Shown: one piece after another, positions 43,466-51,622 of the stretch
Numbering within the stretch: position 1 is the stretch's first letter
How the letters are laid out: every line of letters starts with the position of its first letter
DNA from: Acetobacterium malicum subsp. dehalogenans DSM 11527
GTDB lineage: Bacteria > Bacillota > Clostridia > Eubacteriales > Eubacteriaceae
Length of the DNA stretch: 52,824 nt
Direction: 5' to 3'
NCBI RefSeq assembly: GCF_000472665.1
Contig: NZ_AXAC01000027.1
Span: 209-53,032, forward strand
The notes under the pieces: model-generated
Seen by the model: the letters and a program-made list of their open reading frames with translations, nothing else
Database searches by the model: none
Told to the model about the DNA's origin: nothing
Made by a program: the position numbers and the translations under genes

Positions 43466-43499
43466 AATAAAAGATGCACCCCCGGGTGCATCTTTTATT
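43466..43499 (+). terminator. Terminator after the two-component system
   Basis: AATAAAAGATGCACCC pairs with GGGTGCATCTTTTATT around two C. It ends the kinase transcript before the VTC/DUF4956 genes. Confidence 0.88.
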
Positions 43500-43531
43500 A
43501 TTTTCAGAACGTTCACACAAAAAACACAAAG

Positions 43532-43565
43532 TTAACAAACGCTTAACAAACTGGTCGAGTATACT
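43532..43565 (+). promoter_or_regulatory. Pho-box-like direct repeat and promoter of the VTC/DUF4956 operon
   Basis: TTAACA occurs at 43532-43537 and 43543-43548, exactly 11 bases apart (TTAACA-N5-TTAACA). That is the spacing and sequence of PhoP-type sites of Gram-positive bacteria. A -10 TATACT (43560-43565) follows, with no good -35, so the promoter looks activator-dependent. The OmpR-family regulator encoded just upstream is the obvious candidate. Confidence 0.65.
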
Positions 43566-43619
43566 TTAGAAAAGCAGCGATATAAAACAAAAACACAAAA
43601 CTTGATGGAGGTACTACCA

Positions 43620-44411
43620 ATGATCACAAAAACTTTTAAACGCTTTGAAAATAAATATCAGTTAAATGAAAGCCAACTCAATCAACTGATGCCGGTGCTG
43701 TTGACCCAGATGAAACCTGATGCCTACACATCCAAAAATGACGGTTATTCGATTTACAATATCTATTATGATACCGACAACTACGATATCATCCGCCATT
43801 CCCTTTCCAAACCCTATTACAAAGAAAAGCTCCGTTTACGAAGCTATGCCATCCCCACCGCTCCCGATGATCAGGTTTTTCTGGAACTGAAAAAGAAAAT
43901 CGGCGGTGTTGTCAACAAGCGCCGAGCCACCCTCAGTCTCATTGAAGCATCCCGTTTTATTTCAAAACTGGAATACCCTCAGGAAATCAACACCATGAAT
44001 CAGCTGGTGCTGGAAGAAATTGAATTCTTCTTAAAGAACCACCCGGTGACCCCTAAAACCTACATTGGCTATGAACGGATCGCCTTTGTCGGAAAAGACG
44101 ACCCCGAACTCCGGGTTACCTTTGATTACAATCTGAAAAGCCGGCAGCATAGTCTGTCCCTGGACAAAGGTGATTTTGGACATTTCCTGATCCCTGCGGA
44201 TCAATATTTAATGGAGGTTAAAATTCTGGGGGCGATTCCACTATGGCTGACCCACGCCCTGTCTGAACTGGAAATATACAGCAGCAGTTTTTCAAAATAC
44301 GGAAAAGCCTATAAAGATTACCGCCAGCAAAGTATCGGCAAACTGATCAGCCTACCGATTTACACCAATACAAATATCAATAACCCATTGACACCCTGTG
44401 TTAATAACTAA
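43620..44411 (+). CDS. VTC-domain protein (polyphosphate-polymerase-like)
   Basis: A 263-residue protein with a VTC domain, the tunnel fold used by the eukaryotic polyphosphate polymerase Vtc4. Conserved basic and acidic residues are visible in FKRFENKYQL, YDTDNYDIIRHSLSKPYYKEKLRLRSY, FLELKKKIGGVVNKRR and the C-terminal LMEVKILGAIPLWL and SFSKYGKAYKDY. Bacterial versions nearly always sit beside a DUF4956 membrane protein, as here (12-base gap). Activity as a polyphosphate polymerase is inferred from the fold. ATG at 43620 with GGAGGT upstream. Confidence 0.88.
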   Translation: MITKTFKRFENKYQLNESQLNQLMPVLLTQMKPDAYTSKNDGYSIYNIYYDTDNYDIIRHSLSKPYYKEKLRLRSYAIPTAPDDQVFLELKKKIGGVVNKRRATLSLIEASRFISKLEYPQEINTMNQLVLEEIEFFLKNHPVTPKTYIGYERIAFVGKDDPELRVTFDYNLKSRQHSLSLDKGDFGHFLIPADQYLMEVKILGAIPLWLTHALSELEIYSSSFSKYGKAYKDYRQQSIGKLISLPIYTNTNINNPLTPCVNN

Positions 44412-44423
44412 AGGAGCTTACCA

Positions 44424-45113
44424 ATGATAGAATCACTCTTTTCAACTACCCTCACCGAAACCCTGACCATCCAAACGGCCTTGAGTGTTATATTTGCCTC
44501 CCTGATCATGGGTTTGTTTGTCAGTTTCGTCTACACCCGAACCCGGGGTAAAGACGGATATTCCCCCGGGTTCGTGGTCACCCTGATCATGCTGCCAGCG
44601 ATTATTGCCATCATCATTCTGTTAGTCGGCAACAACGTTGCCCGGGCCTTCAGTCTGGCCGGCGCATTCAGCCTGATCCGCTTCAGAAGTGCGCCTGGGG
44701 ATCCCATTGACATCTCCTATGTGTTCTTTACCCTGGCGGTGGGTCTCGCCTGCGGCATGGGCTACATCTTCTACGGTGCCGTCTTTGCGGTTATTCTCTG
44801 TACCGTGATGGTGCTCCTGAACGTCACTAAATACGGCCAACCCAAGATTAAAAACATGGAGCTAAAAATCACCATTCCGGAAGATACTGATTTCCAGAGC
44901 TGTTTTGATGATATTTTAAAACAATATACCATCAGTCACAAAATTCAGCGGGTTAAAACCAGCGACTTTGGTGCCCTTTTCGAAATCATCTATTGTATCC
45001 GCCTGAAAAACGATGTGAATCAAAAGGAATTCATCGATAAATTACGATGCCGAAACGGAAATTTAAGCATCGTCCTCAATACTGAAATTATTAATGAAAA
45101 AGTCTATATTTAG
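44424..45113 (+). CDS. DUF4956 membrane protein
   Basis: A 229-residue protein. Four membrane helices lie in the first 140 residues, with the family's FSLAGAFSLIRFRSAPGDP loop between helices. A soluble C-terminal domain follows (about 145-229, LKITIPEDTDFQSCFDDIL). DUF4956 proteins are the regular partner of bacterial VTC proteins and might anchor or export the polymer; the function is not established. It shares the operon and the predicted Pho-type promoter with the VTC gene. Confidence 0.88.
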   Translation: MIESLFSTTLTETLTIQTALSVIFASLIMGLFVSFVYTRTRGKDGYSPGFVVTLIMLPAIIAIIILLVGNNVARAFSLAGAFSLIRFRSAPGDPIDISYVFFTLAVGLACGMGYIFYGAVFAVILCTVMVLLNVTKYGQPKIKNMELKITIPEDTDFQSCFDDILKQYTISHKIQRVKTSDFGALFEIIYCIRLKNDVNQKEFIDKLRCRNGNLSIVLNTEIINEKVYI

Positions 45114-45141
45114 ATAACACCCAAACCGACTTACAACAAAG

Positions 45142-45190
45142 CCGAGCTATCGATGTGAACGTTACACCACATTGCAGCTCGGTTTCGTTT
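45142..45190 (+). terminator. Probable terminator after DUF4956 gene
   Basis: CCGAGCT (45142-45148) pairs with AGCTCGG (45176-45182) over a 27-base loop and is followed by TTTCGTTT. The loop is long, so strength is uncertain. Confidence 0.6.
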
Positions 45191-45266
45191 ATCTTTCACA
45201 CGCTCCAATAAAATCGGTAAATTACTTCAATTGTTTGCGTTATCATTCGTAATAATGTTAGATCTA

Positions 45267-45294
45267 TTGACTTTATTCCTGTTTGATTTATAAT
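45267..45294 (+). promoter_or_regulatory. Promoter of the glutamate-synthase-like gene
   Basis: TTGACT (45267-45272), a 16-base spacer and perfect TATAAT (45289-45294). Confidence 0.8.
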
Positions 45295-45414
45295 GGTAAA
45301 GTAAGTTTTTTTATCAGTTCACAAGGATATGCTTGTTTTCAATGGCGAAAATAAGCGCTGACGTATGCTTGCTGGGTGATAATCATCAAAACTAATTTTC
45401 AAGGGGGAAAATTA

Positions 45415-47007
45415 ATGAATCTTCAAAGACCAAATGGCAACGATGCCACAGAAACCTTCAACCGTTCCAAAAGTATTGTACCCTGCTCAGGACTCTGTTC
45501 ACGCTGTGTGGATGGATGTCGGGGCAATTGCGAAGTTTTCAAGGCCACTTTCAGAGGCCGGGAACTGATTTATCCAGGTCCCTTCGGTGATGTAACCGCC
45601 GGTGGTGATAAAGATTATCCCGTCGATTATTCGCATTTGAATATTCAGGGCTATGCCCTGGGTGCCAAAGGTTTACCTAACGGCGAAGTAGGAACTCCTG
45701 ACAATGCCCGGTTTCCAAATGTCAGCACTGAATGTGCCTACGGTTGGGATAGCAAAGTAGCCATGAATGTTCCGATTTTTACTGGCGCTTTGGGTTCCAC
45801 CGAAATCGCCCGAAAAAACTGGGATCATTTCGCTGTTGGTGCCGCTATTTCCGGCGTTACGATTGTTTGTGGCGAAAATGTCTGTGGGATTGATCCACGT
45901 CTGGTTTTGGATAAAAACAACATGGTTATTGAAGCGCCTGATATGGACCGCCGTATTGAAGCCTATAAAAAATATCATACCGGTAAAGGTGAAATCCTGA
46001 TTCAGATGAATGTTGAAGATACCCGCCTAGGCGTTGCCGAATATATCATCAATAAGCACAATATTGAAACCATTGAATTGAAATGGGGTCAGGGCGCCAA
46101 ATGTATCGGCGGCGAAATCAAGGTTAACACAATCGAACGCGCGATGGAACTGCAGCGACGTGGTTACATTGTCACCCCCGATCCGATGGATCCCGTTATT
46201 CAGGCAGCCTTTAATGACGGCGCCATCAAAGAATTTGAACGACACAGCCGTCTAGGCTTTATCAGTGAAGAAGGCTTTATGGCTGAAGTTGAGCGCTTAA
46301 GAGCCTTAGGTTATAAACGGATCACCTTAAAAACCGGGGCCTATGGTTTAAGAGAACTGGCGATGGCCATGAAATGGTGTTCAAAAGCTAAAATCGACCT
46401 GTTAACCATTGATGGCGCCCCCGGCGGAACCGGGATGAGTCCTTGGCGAATGATGGAAGAATGGGGTATGCCTTCAATTTACCTGCATTCAGCCGCCGTT
46501 GAATTTGCTCAAATCCTGGAAGCCCAGGGCGAACGCGTTCCTGATCTGGCTTTTGCCGGCGGATTCAGCAGTGAAGACGGTGTTTTTAAAGCCTTGGCGC
46601 TTGGAGCCCCTTACGTTAAAGCCGTTTGTATGGGCCGGGCCCTGATGATTCCTGGGATGGTTGGTAAAAATATCGATCAATGGATGAAAGCCAACAACCT
46701 GCCCAAAACAGTCAGCGAATTCGGCTCTACGCCTGAAGAAATTTTTGTCTGCTACGAAGCGGTCAAAGATATCGTCGGTGCTAAAGAAATTAAAAATATT
46801 CCTTTGGGCGCCATCGGGATCTACAGCTACTCTGACAAAATCCGCGTTGGCTTACAGCAGTTAATGGCCGGTGCCCGATGCTTCAACACGGACAGCATCA
46901 CCCGCAACGAACTGATGTCCTTAACGGAAGAATGTGCCAAAGTTACCAGAATTCCTTACCTGATGGAATGTGGTCGTGAAGAAGCCCTTTCTATTTTAAA
47001 AGGCTAA
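45415..47007 (+). CDS. FMN-binding glutamate-synthase-like protein with Cys-rich N-terminus
   Basis: A 530-residue protein. The main part (about 120-520) is the FMN-binding synthase barrel of glutamate synthase large chains: LIQMNVEDTRLGV, IELKWGQGAKCIGG, LLTIDGAPGGTGMSPWRMMEEWG and KALALGAPYVKAVCMGR. The amidotransferase domain is missing. The N-terminus has six cysteines within about 20 residues (VPCSGLCSRCVDGCRGNC), suggesting an Fe-S cluster. It could be a GltB-like subunit using ammonia or another ammonia donor, or a relative with a different substrate. It stands alone between its own promoter and terminator. Confidence 0.82.
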   Translation: MNLQRPNGNDATETFNRSKSIVPCSGLCSRCVDGCRGNCEVFKATFRGRELIYPGPFGDVTAGGDKDYPVDYSHLNIQGYALGAKGLPNGEVGTPDNARFPNVSTECAYGWDSKVAMNVPIFTGALGSTEIARKNWDHFAVGAAISGVTIVCGENVCGIDPRLVLDKNNMVIEAPDMDRRIEAYKKYHTGKGEILIQMNVEDTRLGVAEYIINKHNIETIELKWGQGAKCIGGEIKVNTIERAMELQRRGYIVTPDPMDPVIQAAFNDGAIKEFERHSRLGFISEEGFMAEVERLRALGYKRITLKTGAYGLRELAMAMKWCSKAKIDLLTIDGAPGGTGMSPWRMMEEWGMPSIYLHSAAVEFAQILEAQGERVPDLAFAGGFSSEDGVFKALALGAPYVKAVCMGRALMIPGMVGKNIDQWMKANNLPKTVSEFGSTPEEIFVCYEAVKDIVGAKEIKNIPLGAIGIYSYSDKIRVGLQQLMAGARCFNTDSITRNELMSLTEECAKVTRIPYLMECGREEALSILKG

Positions 47008-47034
47008 CTATCATTAACTAAATAATTACTTCAT

Positions 47035-47080
47035 CAGCCTTCTGAATTTATCTTAAAGAAAAGTTCAGAAGGCTGTTTTA
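47035..47080 (+). terminator. Terminator after the glutamate-synthase-like gene
   Basis: CAGCCTTCTGAA (47035-47046) pairs perfectly with TTCAGAAGGCTG (47064-47075), followed by TTTTAATTT. Confidence 0.9.
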
Positions 47081-47146
47081 ATTTGCTATTTTCCTCATCC
47101 TTATGTAAAATGACAGTAACATATTCAACGAAAAAGGAGACCAATC

Positions 47147-48349
47147 ATGGGATTAAAAGATCTATTTAAAGATGTTACCGATCTGGCCAAGGAAAGTATT
47201 GATTCCATTCAAACAGAAATAGCCTTAAAAAAAGAAGAACAGGAACGGTTGCGAGCAGAAATGAACCAGCGCATCAAAACTTATACCGATACCCTGGTGG
47301 AGCAGCTTCTTAATCCCACTGAGGCCCCTGCCAGCCGCCTGATCAACGCCGGGGATGACGAGGTTATCGGGTTTACAAAAAATTTCTGTGCGAAACTCTT
47401 GTTGCCTGCCAACAGCCCGACGGCGACCAAAATCGACATGCACCCCTATGAAGAAAAGGTCTTAAAAAATATTTTAAAAACCTTTCCGACCTACACTATG
47501 CAAGAAAAGTTCTTGTTTCAATTCAAAGATTCCAAAGGTCAAATCCTGCTGCTGACCACCAGTAACCTTTATTTTAAAATTCAGTTTCCCGAGAACCTGT
47601 CATTTTTTGCAGTCGACGCGATTCCCAGTGAAAAGCTTTTTTCCATCGCCATCAATAAGGAAGCTGATCACTGTACCCTCCTTGTTAACGGCATCCCACT
47701 GATCACCACCCCAGTCGAAGAGGTCAAAACCATCGACATCGTCACCTTAACTGAGTATCTCTGGCGGCTGAGCAATAATGATTTTGTTATCACTGCTGAC
47801 CAGGTCGATGCCTTCATTGCTACCAAGCTGGATCCCACCACCTTGGAGATTGTCAAAAGCTTTCTGGAGCCTGATGAAAAACTGGTCTACTTCGCCTGGG
47901 GACTGGGTAGTCTGGTCTCTAAAAAATTCATCACTTGTACCAGCAATAAAATCGTCCTCTACGACCGGGATTTGAGCACTAAAAAGAGTTTCCCCTACGA
48001 TCAGATTTTGTCCATGTCGACCCAAGCCAGTACGGTTTCATTTCTGGACTTGTCCCTGACCCTGGGGATGAACCCCAATGATCTGGAGATAAAAACAGTG
48101 GATACCATCGAAACCATCAGCATCCTCTATGCCCGAGAAGCCGAGCAGGTTATCGAGACTTATAATGCCCACAAACCGGAAGGAGCTTCCTCGACAGCTT
48201 CGAATCCGGCCCCCTCACAGCCACCCACCGAGCCGGCCCCGGAGGATCCCATTGCGATGATCGAAAAATTGGCTGGTTTGAAAGAAAAGGGCATCATCAG
48301 TGAAGAAGAATTCAACCAGAAAAAGCAGGATTTACTGGCTAAATTATAA
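47147..48349 (+). CDS. Cytoplasmic protein with PH-like domain and C-terminal SHOCT motif
   Basis: A 400-residue soluble protein of unknown function. An N-terminal amphipathic coiled region (about 1-45) is followed by a region of beta-rich sequence (about 95-185). A bacterial PH-like domain (about 235-335, EKLVYFAWGLGSLVSKKFITCTSNKIVLYD) comes next, then a Pro/Ala/Ser-rich linker (345-370) and a SHOCT motif at the end (MIEKLAGLKEKGIISEEEFN). SHOCT motifs are short oligomerisation helices. GGAGA before the ATG. It stands alone between terminators. Confidence 0.8.
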   Translation: MGLKDLFKDVTDLAKESIDSIQTEIALKKEEQERLRAEMNQRIKTYTDTLVEQLLNPTEAPASRLINAGDDEVIGFTKNFCAKLLLPANSPTATKIDMHPYEEKVLKNILKTFPTYTMQEKFLFQFKDSKGQILLLTTSNLYFKIQFPENLSFFAVDAIPSEKLFSIAINKEADHCTLLVNGIPLITTPVEEVKTIDIVTLTEYLWRLSNNDFVITADQVDAFIATKLDPTTLEIVKSFLEPDEKLVYFAWGLGSLVSKKFITCTSNKIVLYDRDLSTKKSFPYDQILSMSTQASTVSFLDLSLTLGMNPNDLEIKTVDTIETISILYAREAEQVIETYNAHKPEGASSTASNPAPSQPPTEPAPEDPIAMIEKLAGLKEKGIISEEEFNQKKQDLLAKL

Positions 48350-48380
48350 GAGCAACGCCAATTTATTTTTATACCGCCTA

Positions 48381-48422
48381 AAAAAACTGCGACCAGCACT
48401 TAAAGTGCCGGTCGCAGTTTTT
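48381..48422. terminator. Bidirectional terminator between the PH/SHOCT gene and the chemoreceptor
   Basis: AAAAAACTGCGACC-AGCACTT is mirrored by AGTGCC-GGTCGCAGTTTTT, with one small mismatch, giving a strong stem with A and T tracts on either side. Confidence 0.88.
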
Positions 48423-48513
48423 AATCTATTAAATTATTTCTGATAAAATCGTTGGGCAGCAATTCCAAACAACTGTTTAAGCTTTAGTTTTTGTCATTAC
48501 TAACTTCAGCTAT

Positions 48514-51500
48514 TTAATACTTATCCATGTCCATCTCATCCAGAATGATCTGGGGTCGGATTGATTCCGCTTTGATGCTATCATTCATACTAACGGTGTT
48601 TTCTTTTTTGCGCTGGGATTGATCCTTTAGTTTAAAGGCCCCAACCATTGCCTTCAGCATTTCGGCCTGGCCGGTTAATTCTTCACTGGCGGCCGCACTT
48701 TCTTCGGCTGTCGCTGAATTGGTCTGGACCACTTGAGAAACCTGTTCAATCCCCTGAGTGATCTGGGCAATTTCTGAAGCCTGATCAGTGGACGCCCGGG
48801 CAATATTGCCCACCAGACTGGTTACCTTCTCAATTTCATTTAATATTTCTTTCAGGCTTTCCGCCGTTTCGTCGGCAATCTTTGTTCCAACCTCAACGCG
48901 TCCCATCGAACCTTCAATCAGTCCGGTGGTTTCCTTGGCGGCTTCGGCACTTCGAGCTGCCAGGGTTCTGACTTCTTCGGCAACTACAGCAAACCCTTTG
49001 CCATGTTGCCCAGCCCGAGCCGCTTCCACCGCCGCATTGAGGGCCAAAATATTGGTCTGGAAGGCAATATCATCGATGACCTTGATGATTTTTGAAATAT
49101 TATGGGATGATTCATCAATATCACCCATGGCCGAAATCATTTTTGCCATCTGGCCATTGCCCACTTCGGCATTTTTCCGGACTCTGACTGTCAGTTCGTT
49201 GGCATCATTGGCCCGGCTGGCATTCTGTTTGGTTTCACCGGCCACTTCTTCAATGGAGGCAGTGAGTTCCTGAATTGAGCTGGCCTGTTCAGTGGTTCCC
49301 TGAGCCAGCGCCTGACCACCATCAGAAATCTGTCTGGCCCCAATCTCCACCTGGGCGGCGGCCACATCAATATCTGACATGGTGGTACTCAAACTGGCAC
49401 TGATACCATTAAGGGCTTCCTTAATAATCAGGAAATCTCCGGAATAGGTGGAGGTGATCTCCTGATCCAGATTTCCCCGACTCATTTCTTCCAGGGTAAT
49501 GGCAATCTCGTCGACATAACGTTTCAGATTCGCGATGGTCTGATTCATCGCTTCTTTAATGATGGCATGGTCGCCCTGATAATCGCCATCCATTTGAGTA
49601 TTGAGATTTCCCGCCGCCAATTCTTTGAGCGTTTCGGAGGCCTCATTAATAGGATGAATCACGGCATCCAGGGTCTGGTTAAAACCGGCAATAACTTTTT
49701 CGTACTCACCGGAGAACTTTGTCTGGTCCCCTCTGAAACTCAGATCCCCCTTAACGGCAGTGACGGTCATTTTTTGGGTTTCTGCCACCAGCAATACAAT
49801 ATTTTCCATCATTCCGATCAGGCTGGGTATCAGGGTGTCATTATCACTTCGTTTACCGATGGCTTTCAGTTGCTGTAAATCACTGAGTTCACCTGCCTCA
49901 ATATGGTTGGCAATCTTAACAATTCGAACCAGCTGATCGTGAACGGCATTGATTCCATTTCCGATTTCACCATAAATTCCCAGATATTGATTCTCAATTT
50001 TTTGACTGAGGTCATTCTGGCTCATTAATCCCAAGATCCGGTTGCCTTCCTGTAGCGCCCCCAGCCCCTCAATACAGGCATTGATACTTTGTTTCAGCTT
50101 ATCAAAATCGCCTTGGTAAGACTTGTTAATCTTTTCAGGAATTTCGCCCTGACCAATTCGGTTTACATATTCAGCGGCAATGTTTAATGGTCCAACCACC
50201 GCATCCAGGGTGGCATTCACCCCTTCAACAATATCCCGAAAGCCTCCGGCAAATGCTTCGACATTGCCTCTGGTTTCCAGTTTTCCCGCCACGGCCGCCT
50301 GGGACAATCGGGTTGCTTCAACGATCAGCTCGCGAATCGTTTTAATGGTTTGTTTCAGGGCTGGGGTGATTTCATCCAGATCGTCTTTTTCTTCCAGATC
50401 GGCAGATACATCTCCCGCCGAGATCTGATTCATGGTGCCGATTACCACATTCTGAAGATCATCGGCAAACTCATCCATGGTCATCGCCATTTCACCAATT
50501 TCATCCTCTGATTCCAGATTCAGACGAATTCCCAGATGCCCTTTGCCCATTTCTTTGATCATATGGTTAACACTGGCAATTGGTTTAGTAATGGAAGCCG
50601 AAAGCTTGTATAAAATCAATCCCAGGGCCAAAAAGACGAATAATCCCGCCAGCGCAATCAGCAGAATATTTTTTGTGATTGCCGCTTGCACACTACTCAT
50701 CGAGTAACCAATATTCAAAGCCCCTTGAAGTTCCCCATTGATGACAACTGGATAAACCACATTATAGACGTTGGCATTTGCCACTTCATCAAATAATTCT
50801 TGAGCTACCATTTCGCCATCAAGAGCGACTTTTTTTATGGTCTCATCGTCCTGATAGCTTTTGTCAATATTGTCCTTGTTGCTGTCGGCCACGCCAACCA
50901 GATCTTTGTCAATAAAACTGGCCGAGACAATGTTTTCATCGGATACCAATTCATCAATCAGAGCCTGATAGCCGAATTTTTCCGTCAATTCCAGGACCCG
51001 ATCCGCTGATACCCCGGCCTGAACAAATTCGCCGGTGTTGCTGCGGATATAACCGTATTTAAACAATTTACCAGTTTCGCTGTCGGCCCGGATTTCTTCC
51101 ATCAGTTCCGGGGCCCCACTGATCATAAACTCATTGATCGGATGATCTGCTGGTACTGTCCAGCCCAGATATTCACCGTAGGCGGCGTTGGTAATGGTGC
51201 CGGCCGGATTATAGAGGTAAATGGGATTTATCCCGGTTTGTTCAGATAACTGTGTTAAATACTCATTACTAACCCGATCGCGATTGGCAAAAATAATATT
51301 TCCGACACTACGAATCTGTGTTTCCAGCATTTCATTCATCGTTTTAACGGCTTCGGTATTATCTTCGATCCGATTGACGAAGCGCTGGGACGATGAAAAA
51401 CCATTTTCCCGCATCTCCGCCAGCAAACTGTCCCGTGTCAGATACGAAGATATTGCCCCGATCATTAAGACCCCCACCAGCACGCAGATGAGTGGTACAA

Positions 51501-51552
51501 ACAAAAGTTTTACCTTAATCGACTTTCTTTTCTGCTTACTTCTTTCTTCCAT
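48514..51552 (-). CDS. Methyl-accepting chemotaxis protein with extended HAMP region
   Basis: A 1012-residue chemoreceptor. A basic N-terminus and a membrane helix (about 18-38) precede a large extracellular double-Cache-like sensor (about 40-285). A second helix (about 288-312) is followed by a HAMP domain and then about 400 residues of repeated HAMP-like helices with recurring (Y/F)xGDF and FNxTLDAVxxPxN motifs. The signalling domain (about 730-980) has the hairpin tip [20 protein letters not shown]. Most receptors have one HAMP; the long repeat is unusual. Start ATG at 51552 with AGAAGG; an upstream TTG is too close to that site. The C-terminus lacks a clear CheR-tethering pentapeptide. 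Confidence 0.92.
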   Translation of the reverse strand: MEERSKQKRKSIKVKLLFVPLICVLVGVLMIGAISSYLTRDSLLAEMRENGFSSSQRFVNRIEDNTEAVKTMNEMLETQIRSVGNIIFANRDRVSNEYLTQLSEQTGINPIYLYNPAGTITNAAYGEYLGWTVPADHPINEFMISGAPELMEEIRADSETGKLFKYGYIRSNTGEFVQAGVSADRVLELTEKFGYQALIDELVSDENIVSASFIDKDLVGVADSNKDNIDKSYQDDETIKKVALDGEMVAQELFDEVANANVYNVVYPVVINGELQGALNIGYSMSSVQAAITKNILLIALAGLFVFLALGLILYKLSASITKPIASVNHMIKEMGKGHLGIRLNLESEDEIGEMAMTMDEFADDLQNVVIGTMNQISAGDVSADLEEKDDLDEITPALKQTIKTIRELIVEATRLSQAAVAGKLETRGNVEAFAGGFRDIVEGVNATLDAVVGPLNIAAEYVNRIGQGEIPEKINKSYQGDFDKLKQSINACIEGLGALQEGNRILGLMSQNDLSQKIENQYLGIYGEIGNGINAVHDQLVRIVKIANHIEAGELSDLQQLKAIGKRSDNDTLIPSLIGMMENIVLLVAETQKMTVTAVKGDLSFRGDQTKFSGEYEKVIAGFNQTLDAVIHPINEASETLKELAAGNLNTQMDGDYQGDHAIIKEAMNQTIANLKRYVDEIAITLEEMSRGNLDQEITSTYSGDFLIIKEALNGISASLSTTMSDIDVAAAQVEIGARQISDGGQALAQGTTEQASSIQELTASIEEVAGETKQNASRANDANELTVRVRKNAEVGNGQMAKMISAMGDIDESSHNISKIIKVIDDIAFQTNILALNAAVEAARAGQHGKGFAVVAEEVRTLAARSAEAAKETTGLIEGSMGRVEVGTKIADETAESLKEILNEIEKVTSLVGNIARASTDQASEIAQITQGIEQVSQVVQTNSATAEESAAASEELTGQAEMLKAMVGAFKLKDQSQRKKENTVSMNDSIKAESIRPQIILDEMDMDKY

Positions 51553-51622
51553 TTCCAATTACCTTCTTCCCCTTTTATTTGAATATCTCATCCGATCCCA
51601 TGATCGGTTTTTGGGACAAAAT

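Larger units (their letters stand above)
45114..45414 (+). other. Intergenic stretch before the glutamate-synthase-like gene
   Basis: This 301-base stretch holds a terminator for the DUF4956 transcript near its start, then AT-rich DNA, a good promoter (45267-45294) and a leader of about 110 bases in which I see no strong structure. GGGGGA precedes the next ATG. Confidence 0.6.
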
